From contig JALQBC010000023.1 in the NCBI GenBank assembly GCA_023375675.1, forward strand, positions 248,001 through 312,000: a stretch of 64,000 nucleotides of DNA, given 5' to 3'. A program made the position numbers and the translations under genes. This document shows positions 1 to 12,157 of the stretch, piece after piece. Within the stretch, counting starts at the first letter, position 1; the number at the start of each line of letters is the position of its first letter. The stretch is from Cytospora piceicola. Its lineage: Eukaryota > Ascomycota > Sordariomycetes > Diaporthales > Cytosporaceae. The notes beneath the pieces were generated by a model. That model was not told where the DNA came from. It ran no database searches and saw nothing but the letters and a program-made list of their open reading frames with translations.

Positions 1-1332
1 ACATGTTCTGGTTCGTGTTCATTGTTTCCATAACCTTTATGAAAGCAAACGACATGGCGCCCGTCGCCTTCGACGCGATGGTTGCGTCCGCGCTGGTCTG
101 GTCGTCTTTGCTGCCGCTCCACAGGATAACATCGGCCGCGCTGGTCTTTGTCCGAATCGTCTTCTCGTACGCCTTGTCGCCACCGCCCAAGGCGCTCTTG
201 GCAAAGCCCATGATGGAGCTCGTAACACCGCTCATGTCGCCGCGCGCATAGGACATGACGGCGGAAAGCAGCCCCTGGCCGGCCTCCTTGGCGAGGTTGG
301 GCTCCTTCAGGACGCCCTTGGTCGAGTACAGGTAGGGCAGGTCCATGACCGAGCCCGAGTGGCAGCTGTCGAAGATGGCCGTGAGCCTGACGCCTGCCTG
401 CAGGGGGCTCACAACGATAGCGTGGATCTCGTCGTCGACAATGTGGCCCCGCGTCTTGAAATCAACTGGGTAGATGACCTCGTCATATCCGTCATCCTCG
501 TCGCCGTCTAGGTCTTTGGTCTGGCCGCCGTGTCCTGTGCGATGATTCCGTTAGCCTATGTAATCTGTACTCGAACCCGGGCAACACACCCTAAGCATTG
601 GAGTAAGTACGTACCGGAATAATGCAAGAAGAGCGAGTCGTTCGGCTGCGCCCCGCTGACCAACCAGTTCATGGCGCGTAGGATGTTCTGCTTGGTCGGC
701 TGTAGCATTGGTTCTGCTTGGTCGTCCGTGAGGATGACCATATCTTCCCTCTTATAGTGTTGCTGTTGCTGTAGGTATGTGGAAATGTTGGTGGCGTCGT
801 TGACGCAACCCTTGAGCTCCGCGCTCGACCGGTAATAGTTGATGCCGATAATCAGCGCCTTGCGCTTTCCGGTACAGTTACTGTACTGGAAGGTATACCC
901 CTGGGGCGCGCCGTGTCCGAACTGTTGCGATTGTTGTGGTATGGGCGCTCCCAGTGGCATGGGAGCGGCGCTGGCTACGCGTGGGGGGGTTTGGTGGTAC
1001 TGTTGCTGTTGCTGCTGAAGTGGTCCGCCATATCCGTATACTGCTTGGCCTTGCTGCTGATTGTGGTGAAAACTTTGATAATTTTGCTGTTGTTGTTGCT
1101 GTTGTTGAAATGCTTGTCCTTGGTAGCCGTAGCCTTGTTGACCTTGCTGCTGGTTGGGGTAAGGTTGCTGTTGTTGCATAGGGGGTCCTTGGTGATAGCC
1201 GTAGCTGGGCTGGGCAGGAGGACCATATCCAAATCCAGGTGCTCCAGGGGGAGGAGGAGGAGGATGATGATGGTGGTTCCAATCGCCGCCGCCGCCACCA
1301 GGAGGACCGTAGCCTTGGCCGGGATATGCCAT
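1..1332 (-). CDS. MCA1: Metacaspase-1 (caspase-like cysteine protease), 3' end cut by window edge
   Basis: Calcium-dependent, Arg/Lys-specific cysteine protease of the metacaspase family, linked in fungi to stress responses, protein quality control and programmed death. Exon 1 (615-1332) encodes a long Gly/Pro/Gln-rich prodomain (about residues 1-150, with several poly-Gln runs) and the start of the p20 domain. An 80-bp intron (535-614, donor GTACGT) is removed so that the catalytic His motif HYSGHGGQ is made across the junction. Exon 2 carries the catalytic Cys in the motif IFDSCHSG (near 360-385). The frame is still open at base 1, so roughly the last 50 residues are missing. The start is the first in-frame ATG, directly before the MAYPG prodomain. 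Family identity is certain; the specific cleavage role in this organism is inferred. Confidence 0.95.
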
Positions 1333-3716
1333 ATCTATAATATATATATATTGTTGCTCTCGTGAAGCCGCGAAGTAGTATTGATGGTCAGGTTCGACTC
1401 TTTAGTGGAAGGAGGTGTCAATTGATGGGAGATCGCAAGAAGGAGAAGAGTTGTTGGTCGTCCTCTTGGAATTGGGTTGTGGTTCGCATGTTCTGAAAAA
1501 AGCATGGCTGACGCCGATGCTGACGATGCGGCGCGCAGCGGCTGAGCCAGCATCCCACACTAGCTTCATCGAGGGGCAAACCACAGCGTCAACTGGTCCC
1601 GCATCCAGGGTCTCCCCTGGCCCAGAGGAGCGCCTGCTCCCGAGGCCCGCTGTTAGCTCGTGGATCATTAGCGCTGCAACGGCACGCGAGTTCACTATGG
1701 GTTTCTCTAACAGACGTTTGCTCAGGGCCAAATTTAGAAGCGTACCTGACCTCCGATGACACCTCTTCAGAAACTTGGGCACCCTCAGAATACCGAGGGG
1801 GCTGCCAGGAGTGGTGACTGTTGGATTGTGCCATCTATGGACATCCTGAACCAGCAATACCCCCTTCAACGGCTGGTCTGCTGAGACATACTGTGTGAAC
1901 GATATAAACGACTGCAAATCGCAATGCTGTCCAATCCCGGTTCGGGTCCTCGGGCTTTACACATTACCGGTAACAGTGTTGGTTCTTGTTTTCTTGCATC
2001 TCCTTCGACTTCTTCCATGCTCCAATTCCGTTTCGAGAGGGCCATCAAGAGCAAACCCTGCAGCACTGAAGAACCGACGTCCTCATGTCAATGACAGCAC
2101 AAACCCACACTGTAGTCCAGCTGTGAGGTTGGTATCAGCAAGTCCTCTCCCATCCGGTATTATGGCTGGTGCCTTCAAGTGATGGTTGTCTTACCAGCAG
2201 TCCATGTGGCCTCCTTCTTTTCTGGCGTTTTTCTTTGCCTGTTCAATCTGTCGCCGTTGTGGCTGTCCTCCTGCTTCCATCTGCAGTCGATGGACGCCTG
2301 GCTGTAGTCCTACTGGTTGCTGTCTTCCCTGGCGTCTGCCCTGTGGTCTCTCGCCTCTTACCTATGGGCTCGGGGGGTCGCAGGTCATCGGAGGGTTCGA
2401 GGTGTAGGGGAGGGGACAGGCCGTCTCGGGTATGAGCGTATAGCTTGGCGGAGGGGATCGTGGCTTGTGGACACTGCGGGAAGTGTTAGCTTCACAGAAG
2501 AGTGGACCTGGGGGGGGGGGTCGAGAATTGGCATTGGAACCGCACTCTTCGGGGATTTGAAGCTCGAAGTCCCCAAGGGAGATCAGGTGTAGCGTCATGA
2601 CAGGCAGGTCCTGCCGGAGGAAAATGGTATCGAGGTGAGTTGTGTTGGAAGAAGTAGTTGCTCGAGTGGAAGGCTGTTTGATATAGGTCTGGATATATTG
2701 ATGTTTGTTGGCATGTTGTCGCAGAGTTTTGGGGTGTGCTTAGGTGCAATGTATTGTGATGGGAACTTCTACGAGACTAGGTACCCAGGTAACGAAGTAC
2801 TGCGTAGGATATGCACATCAGTAACCTGCCTACTTAATTAGGTAGCTGCCGGACAAGCCTTCCAAAACTACCTGGGTACTCAGTAAACAGGCAGAAACTC
2901 AAGGCATGGCTGCTACGATGGGGGCCAAGATATTCTAAGACGGGATACACCTGCTTAGCTCTTCCCATAATGGATGACCATATACTTTCCTCGTATTGTT
3001 ATTCATTCTACAAATTGTCACTGGTTCATCGGTCAAGTCAATGATTCAATAGCACATCGCCTAAGATTCCGAGCGGCAAAGCAATATGCCGCTGAGCCAC
3101 ACTGTGAATCGCTTCAAGTTGCCGCAAGCTGCGATCGTTATGTTTTAACAGATGGTGGTGTGTGGTGCTGCATATCTGCATGTTTCGAATTGGGTTTGAC
3201 TCAGGCTACCTAGGCGGTTTCTAATTAGTGAGCTGCACAGTAAAAGGCGGAGTTCAAACACAGGCATTCAGGGCGTTTCTTCGTCAGTCGCACCGCCCAC
3301 ATTCACCGTTTAGCAGCTGCACAACCAGCTCATTCATGCACTGTCAGGACCCATCGAAACGCTCTGGTCGAGATTGCACCTCCCGTATCGAGCAAACCCC
3401 AGTGACACACAGGCCACTTGGTGACTTGAGGCCTCCCCTCTCACATCCATGGATGCTTCCAACCCTGGGAAGTGTCATAGTCGGTGTCAGTGTCAGTGTC
3501 AGTGTCAGTGTCAGTGTCGGTTAGTCAGTGCCTATGATGCCAGTCTGTCACATGCAGCTGTAACCTTAAAAGCGAACCCCTTCGTCCACCTCAAACGTGG
3601 TCTTGAATTCGTTATTTCCCCTTAAAGTTTTCTCTAGGAAACAAGACCAAAATACAAGTCTATCTTCAAGACTTGTTCATCTCTACGTCTCATACCCCAC
3701 GACAATTACACCCAAC
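1333..3716. other. Intergenic region, divergent promoters
   Basis: Shared upstream region of the metacaspase and the WW/glycine-zipper gene. It holds a G-run near 2511 and a short (TGTCAG)n microsatellite near 3484-3518. Several open frames occur, but none has recognisable protein character. Confidence 0.6.
3484..3518. repeat. (TGTCAG)n hexanucleotide microsatellite
   Basis: About six near-perfect hexamer copies lie about 200 bp upstream of the WW/glycine-zipper start codon. The period of six would be length-neutral if transcribed into a coding frame, but no frame here is supported. Confidence 0.85.
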
Positions 3717-4936
3717 ATGTCATTTTTCAAGAAGCTCACCTCCGAGTTCGAGGGTCTCTCGACCAAGGACAAGGATCGCGCCACTGGTTCAGGCCAGCAG
3801 CAGCAGTATGGGCAGGGTCAGTATATTAAGCCTTTGCCTCCCACCCCTTTCCTTGCAACAAAGAACAATACCCTTCAATCCTTGTTCGTCAAGGTGTATC
3901 CTGACACAAGCTGACCAAATGTCCAGGTTACGGCTCGGCCCCTCCTCCCCAGCACTACGGCGGATATCCCGGCCAAGACCCCTACAACCGACCTCCCCCA
4001 GCCCAGTCTCCTTATGGCCAACCCTCATACGGCCAACCTCAGCAGGCTCCTTACGGATCCCGTGATCCTTACGCCCAGCCCAGCCCCTACGGCTCGCAGC
4101 AATCAATGCCAGCCTACGGTGGCAGCCCAGCTCCGTACGGCGCCCCTCCGGCCCCATACCAGTCACAGCCAGCCTACGGCGGCAGTCCAGCCCCGTACGG
4201 GGAGCGACCCCGCGATTACGGCGCTCCTCCAGGCCCACCCCCAGCCGAGTCCCGCCCTTACGCATCCGACCGGCCCCCCGTCCCCAACCAGTGGCTCCCA
4301 GTCTGGTCCGAGCAGTCGCAGCGCTGGTACTACGTCGAGACGACCGGCCGTTCCCTCTGGGAGGCCCCCGTCTACGTGCCCCCCCAGGCGCCCATGCCCG
4401 CCTACGGGGAGTACGCCTCGCGGAGCGTCGAGCCGGGGTACGGCGCCCCGGCCGGCGCGCCCCCTGCGGGTGTCGAGTACCGCGGCGAGGGGGTCGCCGT
4501 CGTGCCGGAGGAGAAGAAGAAGGACAACGACAAGAGGAACATGCTGCTGGGCGCCGCGGGCGGCCTGGCCGTCGGTGCCGTCGGCGGCGCGCTGATCGCC
4601 GACGCGCTCGACGACAGCGACGACGAGCACCGGGGCGCCCCACCTCCCCCTCCCGCCCCGATGGAGGGCGGCGGCTACGGCGGCGGCGGCGGCGAGTATG
4701 GCGGCGGATACGGCGGCGGCGGCTTCGAGGGCCAGCCTCCTGCCGTGCTCCCCCCTACCGATGCCGATGGCGATTCTGTCTCCTCGAGCGACCGCGAGTC
4801 TGTCCAGGAGGCCCGTGACGAGTACGAGGACAAGCTGGCTGATGCGCAGGAGTCGGGCGACCACAGCGATTGGGAGGAGGCCCAGGAGGCTCAGGAGGAG
4901 TACCAGGAGGAGTACGAGGAGAACTATGAGGACTAA
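3717..4936 (+). CDS. WW-like and glycine-zipper domain protein
   Basis: Two exons (3717-3816 and 3927-4936; donor after CAG G, acceptor CCAG) give 369 residues. The N-terminus MSFFKKLTSEF is an amphipathic basic start seen in a widespread fungal family. Next come Tyr/Pro/Gly/Gln-rich repeats (PAYGGSPAPYG units), then a WW-like segment with two Trp (QWLPVWSEQSQRWYYV...SLWEAP). After that is a glycine-zipper stretch (LLGAAGGLAVGAVGGALIAD) that could pack in a membrane or oligomer, then a Gly-rich linker and a very acidic Glu/Asp/Tyr tail. No catalytic motif is present. WW-like segments bind proline-rich peptides and glycine zippers drive helix packing; the cellular role is unknown. The intron model is supported by phase and by the continuing Gly/Tyr-rich composition. 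Confidence 0.85.
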
Positions 4937-5621
4937 GGTTACCTAGTGGCTGGGTGGCCAATCATCCATGGCTCTTAGTGCGTTGAGGTTTTAGCCTCGA
5001 ATATCCCCACCATGTCATTGGAATGCGATGCAATGTCAACGTCCAAATGCAGGGTGGCAGGACATGATGGGTTGATTTCTCGCAATCGTGATAGCATCCT
5101 GAGGCCGACATAGTGTTTTCCTTAAGGTTTCGGCCATCGAAATAAAAAAGGCTAGCTCCCTGAAGCAAAATATGCACCTAGAAACACTTCGGTCTGTGAA
5201 CCCCGCCCTCCTCCCGGCTGCTTCCCTGTGAGGCAGACTCCGCTATAACACCAGGTCCGAACGCCTGGAATAATGCTACTCGCCTCGATTGACTTACACT
5301 TCTCATCTAGAATACTTTACGCAAATGTTAATTTGTTTGTCCCATCGTCCATGGATCTTGTGACTTGAAGCAGTAACTTATAAGATATGCGGGTCCCCAA
5401 GATTCCAATCACAGCCACGGTGCTGCGCCTTGCCCCACCGTAATGTGCTCTTGCATATGCATGCTATTCCTGTAACAAAACCTCGTCGGCCTCCGGATGA
5501 GATGGCGTTCTACACTCCGCAAAAGTTCCCGTTACCCTCATCGAAATGCATGAAGTACAACATAGGAGGTGACATCTGTCGGCTTCTGCAGCTTGGCTGA
5601 TGCCAGTCGCCACCACCCACC
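4937..5621. other. Intergenic region between WW/glycine-zipper and HET genes
   Basis: Holds the 3' flank of the upstream gene and the promoter of the HET gene. No conserved open frame, repeat or RNA gene was seen. Confidence 0.5.
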
Positions 5622-7346
5622 ATGCGGCTCATCAACGTCCACGACCTCTCCATGAAGGAGTTCTACGGGCACAACATCCCGGCCTACACCATCCTGTCGC
5701 ACACCTGGGGGGACGATGAGGTCCAGCTCTCGGACATGAAGAGCGAGAAGCAGCACAAGGCCTACGAGAGGGGGGGCTTTGCCAAGATCGAGTTCTGCTG
5801 CAAGCAGGCGAAACAGGACGGGTGGGACTGGGCCTGGGTCGACACCTGCTGCATCGACAAGACCTCGAGCGCGGAGCTCTCCGAGGCTATCAACTCCATG
5901 TTCCAGTGGTACTCACGCGCCATGATCTGCTACGCCTACCTTGTCGACGTGGACCTGGCTGGCGGTGGGCGCGAAAAGGGCGAGAAGGAGCCCGATCTAT
6001 TCCAGGTTGTTGGACAGTCGCGTTGGTTTAGGAGGGGATGGACGCTGCAGGAGCTCATCGCACCAATAGAGGTTGAGTTCTTCGACAAGACTTGGGAGTT
6101 TCTGGGCTCAAAGTCGTCCTGGACCTCGTTCCTCCAGGAAACAACACGGGTTCCCAGGGAGGTGCTTCGCAATTCTGCCGCCATACGCGAGATCCCCGTG
6201 GGGCTGAGGATGAACTGGGCGTTTGACCGCGAAACCACCCGTGAGGAGGACATGGCGTACTGCCTCCTGGGGATTTTCGACATCAACATGCCTTTGCTCT
6301 ACGGCGAGGGCCCCAAGGCCTTCATGCGCCTCCAGGAGGAGATCATGAAGCACGAAGACGACCACACGCTCTTCCTGTGGGGCCTGCCCTCGCACCCCGA
6401 GTCGGAGGCCTACAGCGACTACGACGGGCTGCTGGCCAAAAGCCCGCGAGACTTCTCGACCTGCCCCAAGATGAACACCCGGAAGATCCCACCGGAGTGT
6501 CCGTGGCCCCTCGTCAGCAACCGCGGCGTCCAGATCCGGTTCCACCTCAAGGCGGTGCCCCAAGAGTCGTGGTCGCGGTTCGGCCTCGGGGCGCCGGTGG
6601 ACGAGGACGGGCTCGCCAACCCGCTCGCGCCGCGGAGCGTGCAGGTCGCCGCCCTGTGCTGCCAGCTCGAGAACGGCGGCACGGTCAAGCTGCTGCCGCT
6701 CGGGCCGTCCGAGGGCGAGAGCGTCGTCGCCCTGGTCCTCTGGCAGCCCAAGGACATGGGCCCGGGGGTGTTCCACCGGAAGCCGGGCCAGTACGTCAGG
6801 GTCGGCGCCGGCGAGGTGTCCAAGTCCTGGAAGCTCACCTCGTGCCTGATACTGAACTCGCCGCGCGCGACGGCGGGCCACACGTGCAACTACCGCGGCC
6901 TGTCCATCAGCAAGGGGGACTGCGAGACGCGGCTCGTGGAGAGCCGCGAGGTGGGCTACCTCCGGGAATATTTGTTGTCGACATCCTACGAGAAGGGCGT
7001 GCTGCACACCGTCATACGGCTGGACTGCTGCTTCATGCTGCACCAGTTCACCGGCAGGCTCCGGGCGGGACGGCTGCCCCCGTGGCCGTCGGACGAGGCG
7101 ACGGCGAGGAAGCGGTTCCGGCTCGCGGAGGCGGGCATGGAGATGGCGACGGAGGAGGTGAAGGTGACGAGGCTCGGCCTCGGGCCCGTCGTGCGGAAGG
7201 TATGGGTCTTCGGCGACGAGTCCCTGGAGCTGGTGTTGACCCTGTTCAACGAGGGCCACGAGGGGACCAGCGGGCGGGACAGAGGGGCCACGCTCCCAGC
7301 CATCTCTACGAAGCTCATTGTCACGTTTCGTCCGATTAGGCAATAG
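5622..7346 (+). CDS. HET-domain (heterokaryon incompatibility-type) protein
   Basis: Intronless gene for a 574-residue protein with an N-terminal HET domain. All three family blocks are visible: AYTILSHTWG (about residues 21-30), WVDTCCIDK (72-80) with the following NSMFQWY, and RGWTLQELIAP (138-148). The closing block YCLLGIFDINMPLLYGEG is at about 213-230. The HET domain is a fungus-specific, TIR-related death effector module; in known incompatibility genes it triggers cell death after non-self recognition. The remaining 340 residues have no recognised repeat or NTPase domain, so this is the short HET-plus-unknown form and not a NACHT-WD40 HET-E type. Codon use is GC-rich in the 3' half. 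The start is the first ATG, immediately before the family's usual MRLIN opening. Whether it acts in incompatibility is inferred from the domain only. Confidence 0.93.
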   Translation: MRLINVHDLSMKEFYGHNIPAYTILSHTWGDDEVQLSDMKSEKQHKAYERGGFAKIEFCCKQAKQDGWDWAWVDTCCIDKTSSAELSEAINSMFQWYSRAMICYAYLVDVDLAGGGREKGEKEPDLFQVVGQSRWFRRGWTLQELIAPIEVEFFDKTWEFLGSKSSWTSFLQETTRVPREVLRNSAAIREIPVGLRMNWAFDRETTREEDMAYCLLGIFDINMPLLYGEGPKAFMRLQEEIMKHEDDHTLFLWGLPSHPESEAYSDYDGLLAKSPRDFSTCPKMNTRKIPPECPWPLVSNRGVQIRFHLKAVPQESWSRFGLGAPVDEDGLANPLAPRSVQVAALCCQLENGGTVKLLPLGPSEGESVVALVLWQPKDMGPGVFHRKPGQYVRVGAGEVSKSWKLTSCLILNSPRATAGHTCNYRGLSISKGDCETRLVESREVGYLREYLLSTSYEKGVLHTVIRLDCCFMLHQFTGRLRAGRLPPWPSDEATARKRFRLAEAGMEMATEEVKVTRLGLGPVVRKVWVFGDESLELVLTLFNEGHEGTSGRDRGATLPAISTKLIVTFRPIRQ

Positions 7347-9224
7347 CACCCTTGGGCTGACAGGGCTTTGTCCTTCTCGATTTTGGATACCCTTGCGAGC
7401 ATGCAGACGAATCGGAGACAATCTTCCCAGTCTCAAGGAGTCGCCGTGCATGAGGCTTACGAAAACTGCCTCACGTGAAAGCTGCCAACACTCCATGGAT
7501 TACTGCTCGGCCATGGCAGGCACCAAATGTAATTCAGACAGATGTTCTCTGACACTACACATAGGGACGTTTCTCACCACTCCATTAGCGGCAGCGTTGG
7601 AAGCGATCTAACTGCCAAGGTGGGCAGGGATCATGCCGAGTCGACGACGTGACAACGTCTGAATTTCACAAGCAAGATCGCGAGTGCCAGGCATACCTGG
7701 CATGCCAGTGTATGTCGCAATTACAGTAGTAGAAGTTTTCGACGCTCTATTACCTAGTGCCGTGCCGCGGCCCAACAGAAGTAATACGGTGGAACGTTAA
7801 GTCCGGTGGTCAAAACGGAGATTTATTCTCCAAAGGCAACAGCCGGAGCCGAAGGCAACATTTTTTGAATAAAACACAAGGCGGCGTGTATCAACGTTCT
7901 GTCACCTGCTCCATGCGGAAGTCTTTGCCGCCTGACGAGCGGTTCCAGCCTTCTGGGAGCTGATTTGACTGGGCACGTCTGACAGCTCTGGGTGTGGCGG
8001 TTTGGCTTTCGGACCTTTCGGCGGAACTAGCCGGGTCGGTCGCTATATTCCGTCTTTAATACTTAAGTCGCCAGGACTGCCAACCTAGGTCTTCAAAGGT
8101 GGTCACCAAGATACCGTCTTACTTCTTAGCGTCGGCTCGACGAGCTATTAGCCTGCCGCTGTCGCCATGAGACATTCTCATCCATGTCAGAAAACTGGCG
8201 GGACCCCAACGAGAGACTAGCTGGGTTTGCTAGGCAAGGTTGGTAGGCAGGAGGGGAACCGAACCTTGTTGATTGCGCTTACTATTCGTCGGCCGACCAG
8301 TTTTTAGTGATCCTGCAGTTGGTGTTCTCCAGTCACCCGCCTCTGAACGCCGCCAGTCAGCAGCCATTAATCTTCCTCTGAAGGAGGTGATGCTCCTTCA
8401 TTTCCTTCATCACCTCGACAGGGGGAAAATCTTCGACATTCCAACATGCCACCTCAATGGTTGGTAGAAAGTTTATATGCGGCGTGAACAAAGCCCAGAC
8501 TTGAAGGATGTCGATAAGGTTCGGGGCGATGACGGCTGTTGCCCCGACGTGGTGCGTGCTTGGGCCCCCAGTGGACCTCCGTTGAGCTTAAGAGCTCCAA
8601 CGACGCCCCCCGTTTTTTCCCCAGGATGCGCTAAGGCAAGGACTTGGGCATCTTGGGGAACGTGGTTCAGGGGATCCTTTCCCCATGGGGGATCGCCCAC
8701 AGCAAATCAAGGACATGGAAGCAGATTGGCTCGGCCCCAAGGAGAATTTCCAGAACCTGCGCCCATCACTCACGAGCTCATCATTGTTATAGGCTCCTCT
8801 TTAGATAAAATGTCTCACTTGACTTACATACATACATGCATCTGTCTAGTACGGACGACATTCCCGTCCTCACAATGCGGCGTGGTCCCTGAGTGGTTTG
8901 GTCCAGGCTCACAGGGGCATGGGATGAAAGACCTTAGGTTGTCTTCCCAAGAGTACTCAAGTGCTACACCTCTATCTAGTACTGTAAACGCCCCGATGCC
9001 GCATCATTTCTCTTACTCCTCCTTCTCCCGAGACTTGAAGCCATCTCACGAGGGTCACTGGTGCCACTGTCAAAACCACAAAGAACCACTCGACGACGGT
9101 ATTGTGGAAATGGTTGACTGAGGATCGCCTGCTTGTATGGTCTGATTGAGACATAGCAATCAGGCACCCGGAAGTATCGACTTTCAACGATAGGCGGGAT
9201 TCCTCGGTTAAATACCCGCAGCGC
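7347..9224. other. Intergenic region, 1.9 kb
   Basis: Lies between the HET gene and the WD40-like gene. The longest frame (8477-9121, +) shows no domain, poor composition and no splice context, so it is not called. No repeat or RNA gene was recognised. Confidence 0.5.
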
Positions 9225-11774
9225 ATGGAAGGGCCCCTCATCGCAGCGAACACCGCTGCCCTCGCCAGTGCCTCCCGGAGTGCACAAATCGCCGCCGCTT
9301 TCCTGAGGGACGTTCCAGCGGCCCGCAGTGAGCTAGAGACCTTGCTGGTTGAGCTTTTTGGCCTTCGAGGGTCCCTCGAACATTTGCAATACGTCGTACT
9401 GCCCGTCCCGTTGTTTGCTCCCTTGGTCGGGGTCATCCGGGGTTGCACCGATGTCTGCAGTCGCATTGACGGTGCCTTAGCCGGTTGTGGAGATGGCTCG
9501 CTTCCGTCTGGACGGTGGGCGGTTACGGAGACTTCAGTCGAGATTCGAAGGCTTAGTGGCGTGTTGGGGTTCTGTAGGAAGACGGCACAGTTAATATTTG
9601 AAGCTGTCGACCTGTAAGTTGCTTTTCTGGTATCGGCTGGCTGATTCACTCACTAATCGTCTGAAAGCAAATCAAACCAGCCAATCATGGTCGATATAGA
9701 TCATCTACGGCAAGAACTGGTCACAGGGAGCTTGCGATCCACTCGTCTGGGTGTGCTACTCGGAAATTGTTTGGACGAAGTCGAAAACTTAATCCTCGAT
9801 AGCAGTAATGCCTTTGTTCGATCTGAACCTCGATCCAATCTGCCTCTAACCAACTCACCCACTACAACACCCATTCAACCCATGATGGTGTCTTTCAGGA
9901 GATTGGGCTTAGGCTCAAAGTCAGCGAACCAGTCCAGACCATCATCAACAACAGAATCTGAACTCGAGTATGTGTCTGAGGCTTCTACTACACAACCGCT
10001 CCTTGCGACGATACCAGACGACGAGCTGTTCACAGAGGTGCCTGATCCTGAGGTAACGGGCACAAAGACTTCAGACCTACCACCAGCCAAGAGACAGTCT
10101 TTGATCAAGAATGTGCGCCCTTCACCAGCTTACAGCCTCTTCCCCACTCCTCCACCAGCAAAGAGCTTGCCGCCACTCCCTCCCCCAAAGTCTTCTCTGC
10201 GGCAGAAATCTTGGTCACCACAGACAGACCTTGCACCACAAGTTCCAGTCAAATCAAGGGCGAGGGCATTCTCTGAATATACTCGTGAATCAAGGTCCTC
10301 AACGTTCAGTGAAGCGCCCACCAACCGGTTCTCTGCAACTTCGAGCCTGTCGCAAACCAAGTTACCACCACGGTCAAGTTCATACACCGACAAGCTATCG
10401 CTGGCTAGCCTGAAGCATACGATTTCCACAGCCTCTGAGGACATTGGAGTTGACGTTACCTCACTCAGACGCCTCGATCCTATAGACAAGGACAGCGCAT
10501 ACGGTGTCTACTCCATCGTCGCATCACCCACATCTGCTAATCTAGCAAGCCGCCATGGCAAGTCTTGCATAAACATATGGGATATCCAAGCAGACTACAC
10601 ACTCATCTCGACCATCAAGGTGCCCTTTTACGTCCTGGCCCAGCCTCGAAGCAGGGACAACTTCATCCGCAGCCACGCCATCCTCTCCGAAGCCCTCAAC
10701 CTCGTCGCCATCGCCTCAGAATTTGGCCACACCCTCGAGATCTGGAACTGGGCAAAGCGCAAGAAGGTCCAGAGTATCAGCGACGCGTACCGGTGGGCAT
10801 ATTCCCGCCAGGCGCACGCCGCGCCGTACCCGCTCGCCGCATACCGCGAGGACACGGACACCATCGACCTCTACCCGACGTCCCCCTCGACTACATCCAA
10901 GAAGCCCTTCGGGAAGCCCCGCACCATCGACCTCAGGAGGGCAGGCCTGCCCCACCTCCCCAAGCTGCCCGAGCTCGCGTACTCGGCGACGGGGCCGCTC
11001 CTGGTCGCGGCCGCCGGCCCGCGGCCCCCGCGCCCGGACTCGCCGCCCGCCCCGCACGCCGTCCTGCTCATGGCGTGGCAGCTCGGCGACGGCGGCGGCG
11101 GCGGCGGGGCGGACGCGCCGGCGCGGCACAGGCCTTACAAGTTCCTGGCGCCGGACCGGGCGGTGCACCCGGAGCTGGAGGACTCGCTGCCGCTGTGCCT
11201 GGCGACGTACGGCAGCTCGGCCGTGTCGGTATGGGCGGCCGCGCGGTTCAGGACGATCGGCGGGCCTGGGGCGTGGCAGGTGGAGCCGGTCGTCGTCACG
11301 GAGAGGGTGGTGCTTGTCTGGGACTTTGGTGGGGACGATGAGGTTGTTACTTATCGGATTCCGGACGTGCTGTGCTGTGTTAGCCCGGACTGTCGGTTTG
11401 TGGCTTACTGTGATCCTGGCTGCGGTGGCGGCGCCGATGGGGTGAGGAGGGTTGGTGGGCTGGTGGTGCTGGATGCTACAAGCGGGCGGGAGCTGTGGCG
11501 GTTGAGCGGGACGGAGGTGGTCTCTGACGGGGGCTCTAGTCGACGGAGTGGACGGTCGTCACTAAAGAGCGGGTGGTCGTCCGAGGGGAGTGCGGTTGAT
11601 CGTGGGGGAGGAGGTGGGACTGTCGGGCTTGAGGGCCTGGGTGGGGACCTGGGTAGGGTGACGGAGTTGGCCTTCTCGGGGGATGGGAGTCGCTTGTTTG
11701 TTGGAGGTGCTGATGGAGGTGTTGGAGTGTATGAGATCAGAGAGGGCCTGGGAGTCGGTGTTAGTGTTGGGTGA
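9225..11774 (+). CDS. WD40-like protein with fungal NLR-type N-terminal domain
   Basis: Two exons (9225-9613 and 9668-11774) separated by a 54-bp intron with a GTAAGT donor, a CACTAAT branch region and an AAAG acceptor; this join keeps frame and gives 831 residues. The first 130 residues are a helical domain resembling the N-terminal domain that precedes many fungal STAND NTPases (Ala/Ser-rich start, then a FLRDVPAARSELETL-type helix). A Ser/Pro-rich low-complexity region with PPPAKSLPPLPPPK follows (about residues 190-370). The C-terminal half is a degenerate beta-propeller: SCINIWDIQADYTLISTI and HTLEIWNWAKRKKVQSI are WD-type blades, and the last blade ends in a Gly-rich tail. There is no P-loop or NACHT, so the usual middle NTPase of such proteins is absent. 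Function unknown; a scaffold role is the most that can be inferred. The 3' third is strongly GC-rich. Confidence 0.75.
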
Positions 11775-12157
11775 GGAAGAGTGCGACTATCAGGGTGAAG
11801 GAACACAGTTCTTTTCCATACCCGAAACCTGAAGGCTTCTTGGTGATGCATCTCATCAATGAGCATGTTGGAAGGGGACAAAATTAGAAGCAGTCAGGTA
11901 CGCTGCGACGCTCAGCGCAATGCAGTATCCGCATCCAAGCTTCATCCAATTAATGTGATTGCGGCCATCCCGGGCAACCAATGCCATGCTTTGAAGGTGC
12001 AAGCTCCAACAGCGATACCATCTCTTGCGCTGAGGTATGGAAAATAAGCTGAACGGACTAATAACAACATGGTCCCCCTAGCAACAATACAGAGCACACT
12101 GAGGATAATTGGAACAGTGCCCTGCTAAAAGATATGGGCGAAAAAGGCAAAAAGAAG
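11775..12157. other. Intergenic region before tRNA
   Basis: 3' flank of the WD40-like gene and downstream flank of the minus-strand tRNA. The minus-strand T5 runs within 12131-12155 are the likely RNA polymerase III terminators of the tRNA. Confidence 0.6.

Noticed and set aside
1402..1917. 171-codon minus-strand open frame upstream of the metacaspase
   Set aside because: Lies in the promoter/5' region, composition not protein-like, no similarity recognised.
6108..7496. 462-codon minus-strand frame opposite the HET gene
   Set aside because: GC-driven antisense shadow; no domain, while the plus strand has all HET motifs.
8477..9121. 214-codon plus-strand open frame
   Set aside because: No domain, no codon bias like neighbours, no splice context; likely chance.
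10716..11445. Several long open frames on both strands over the WD40-like gene
   Set aside because: They are shadows caused by the very high GC content of this exon.
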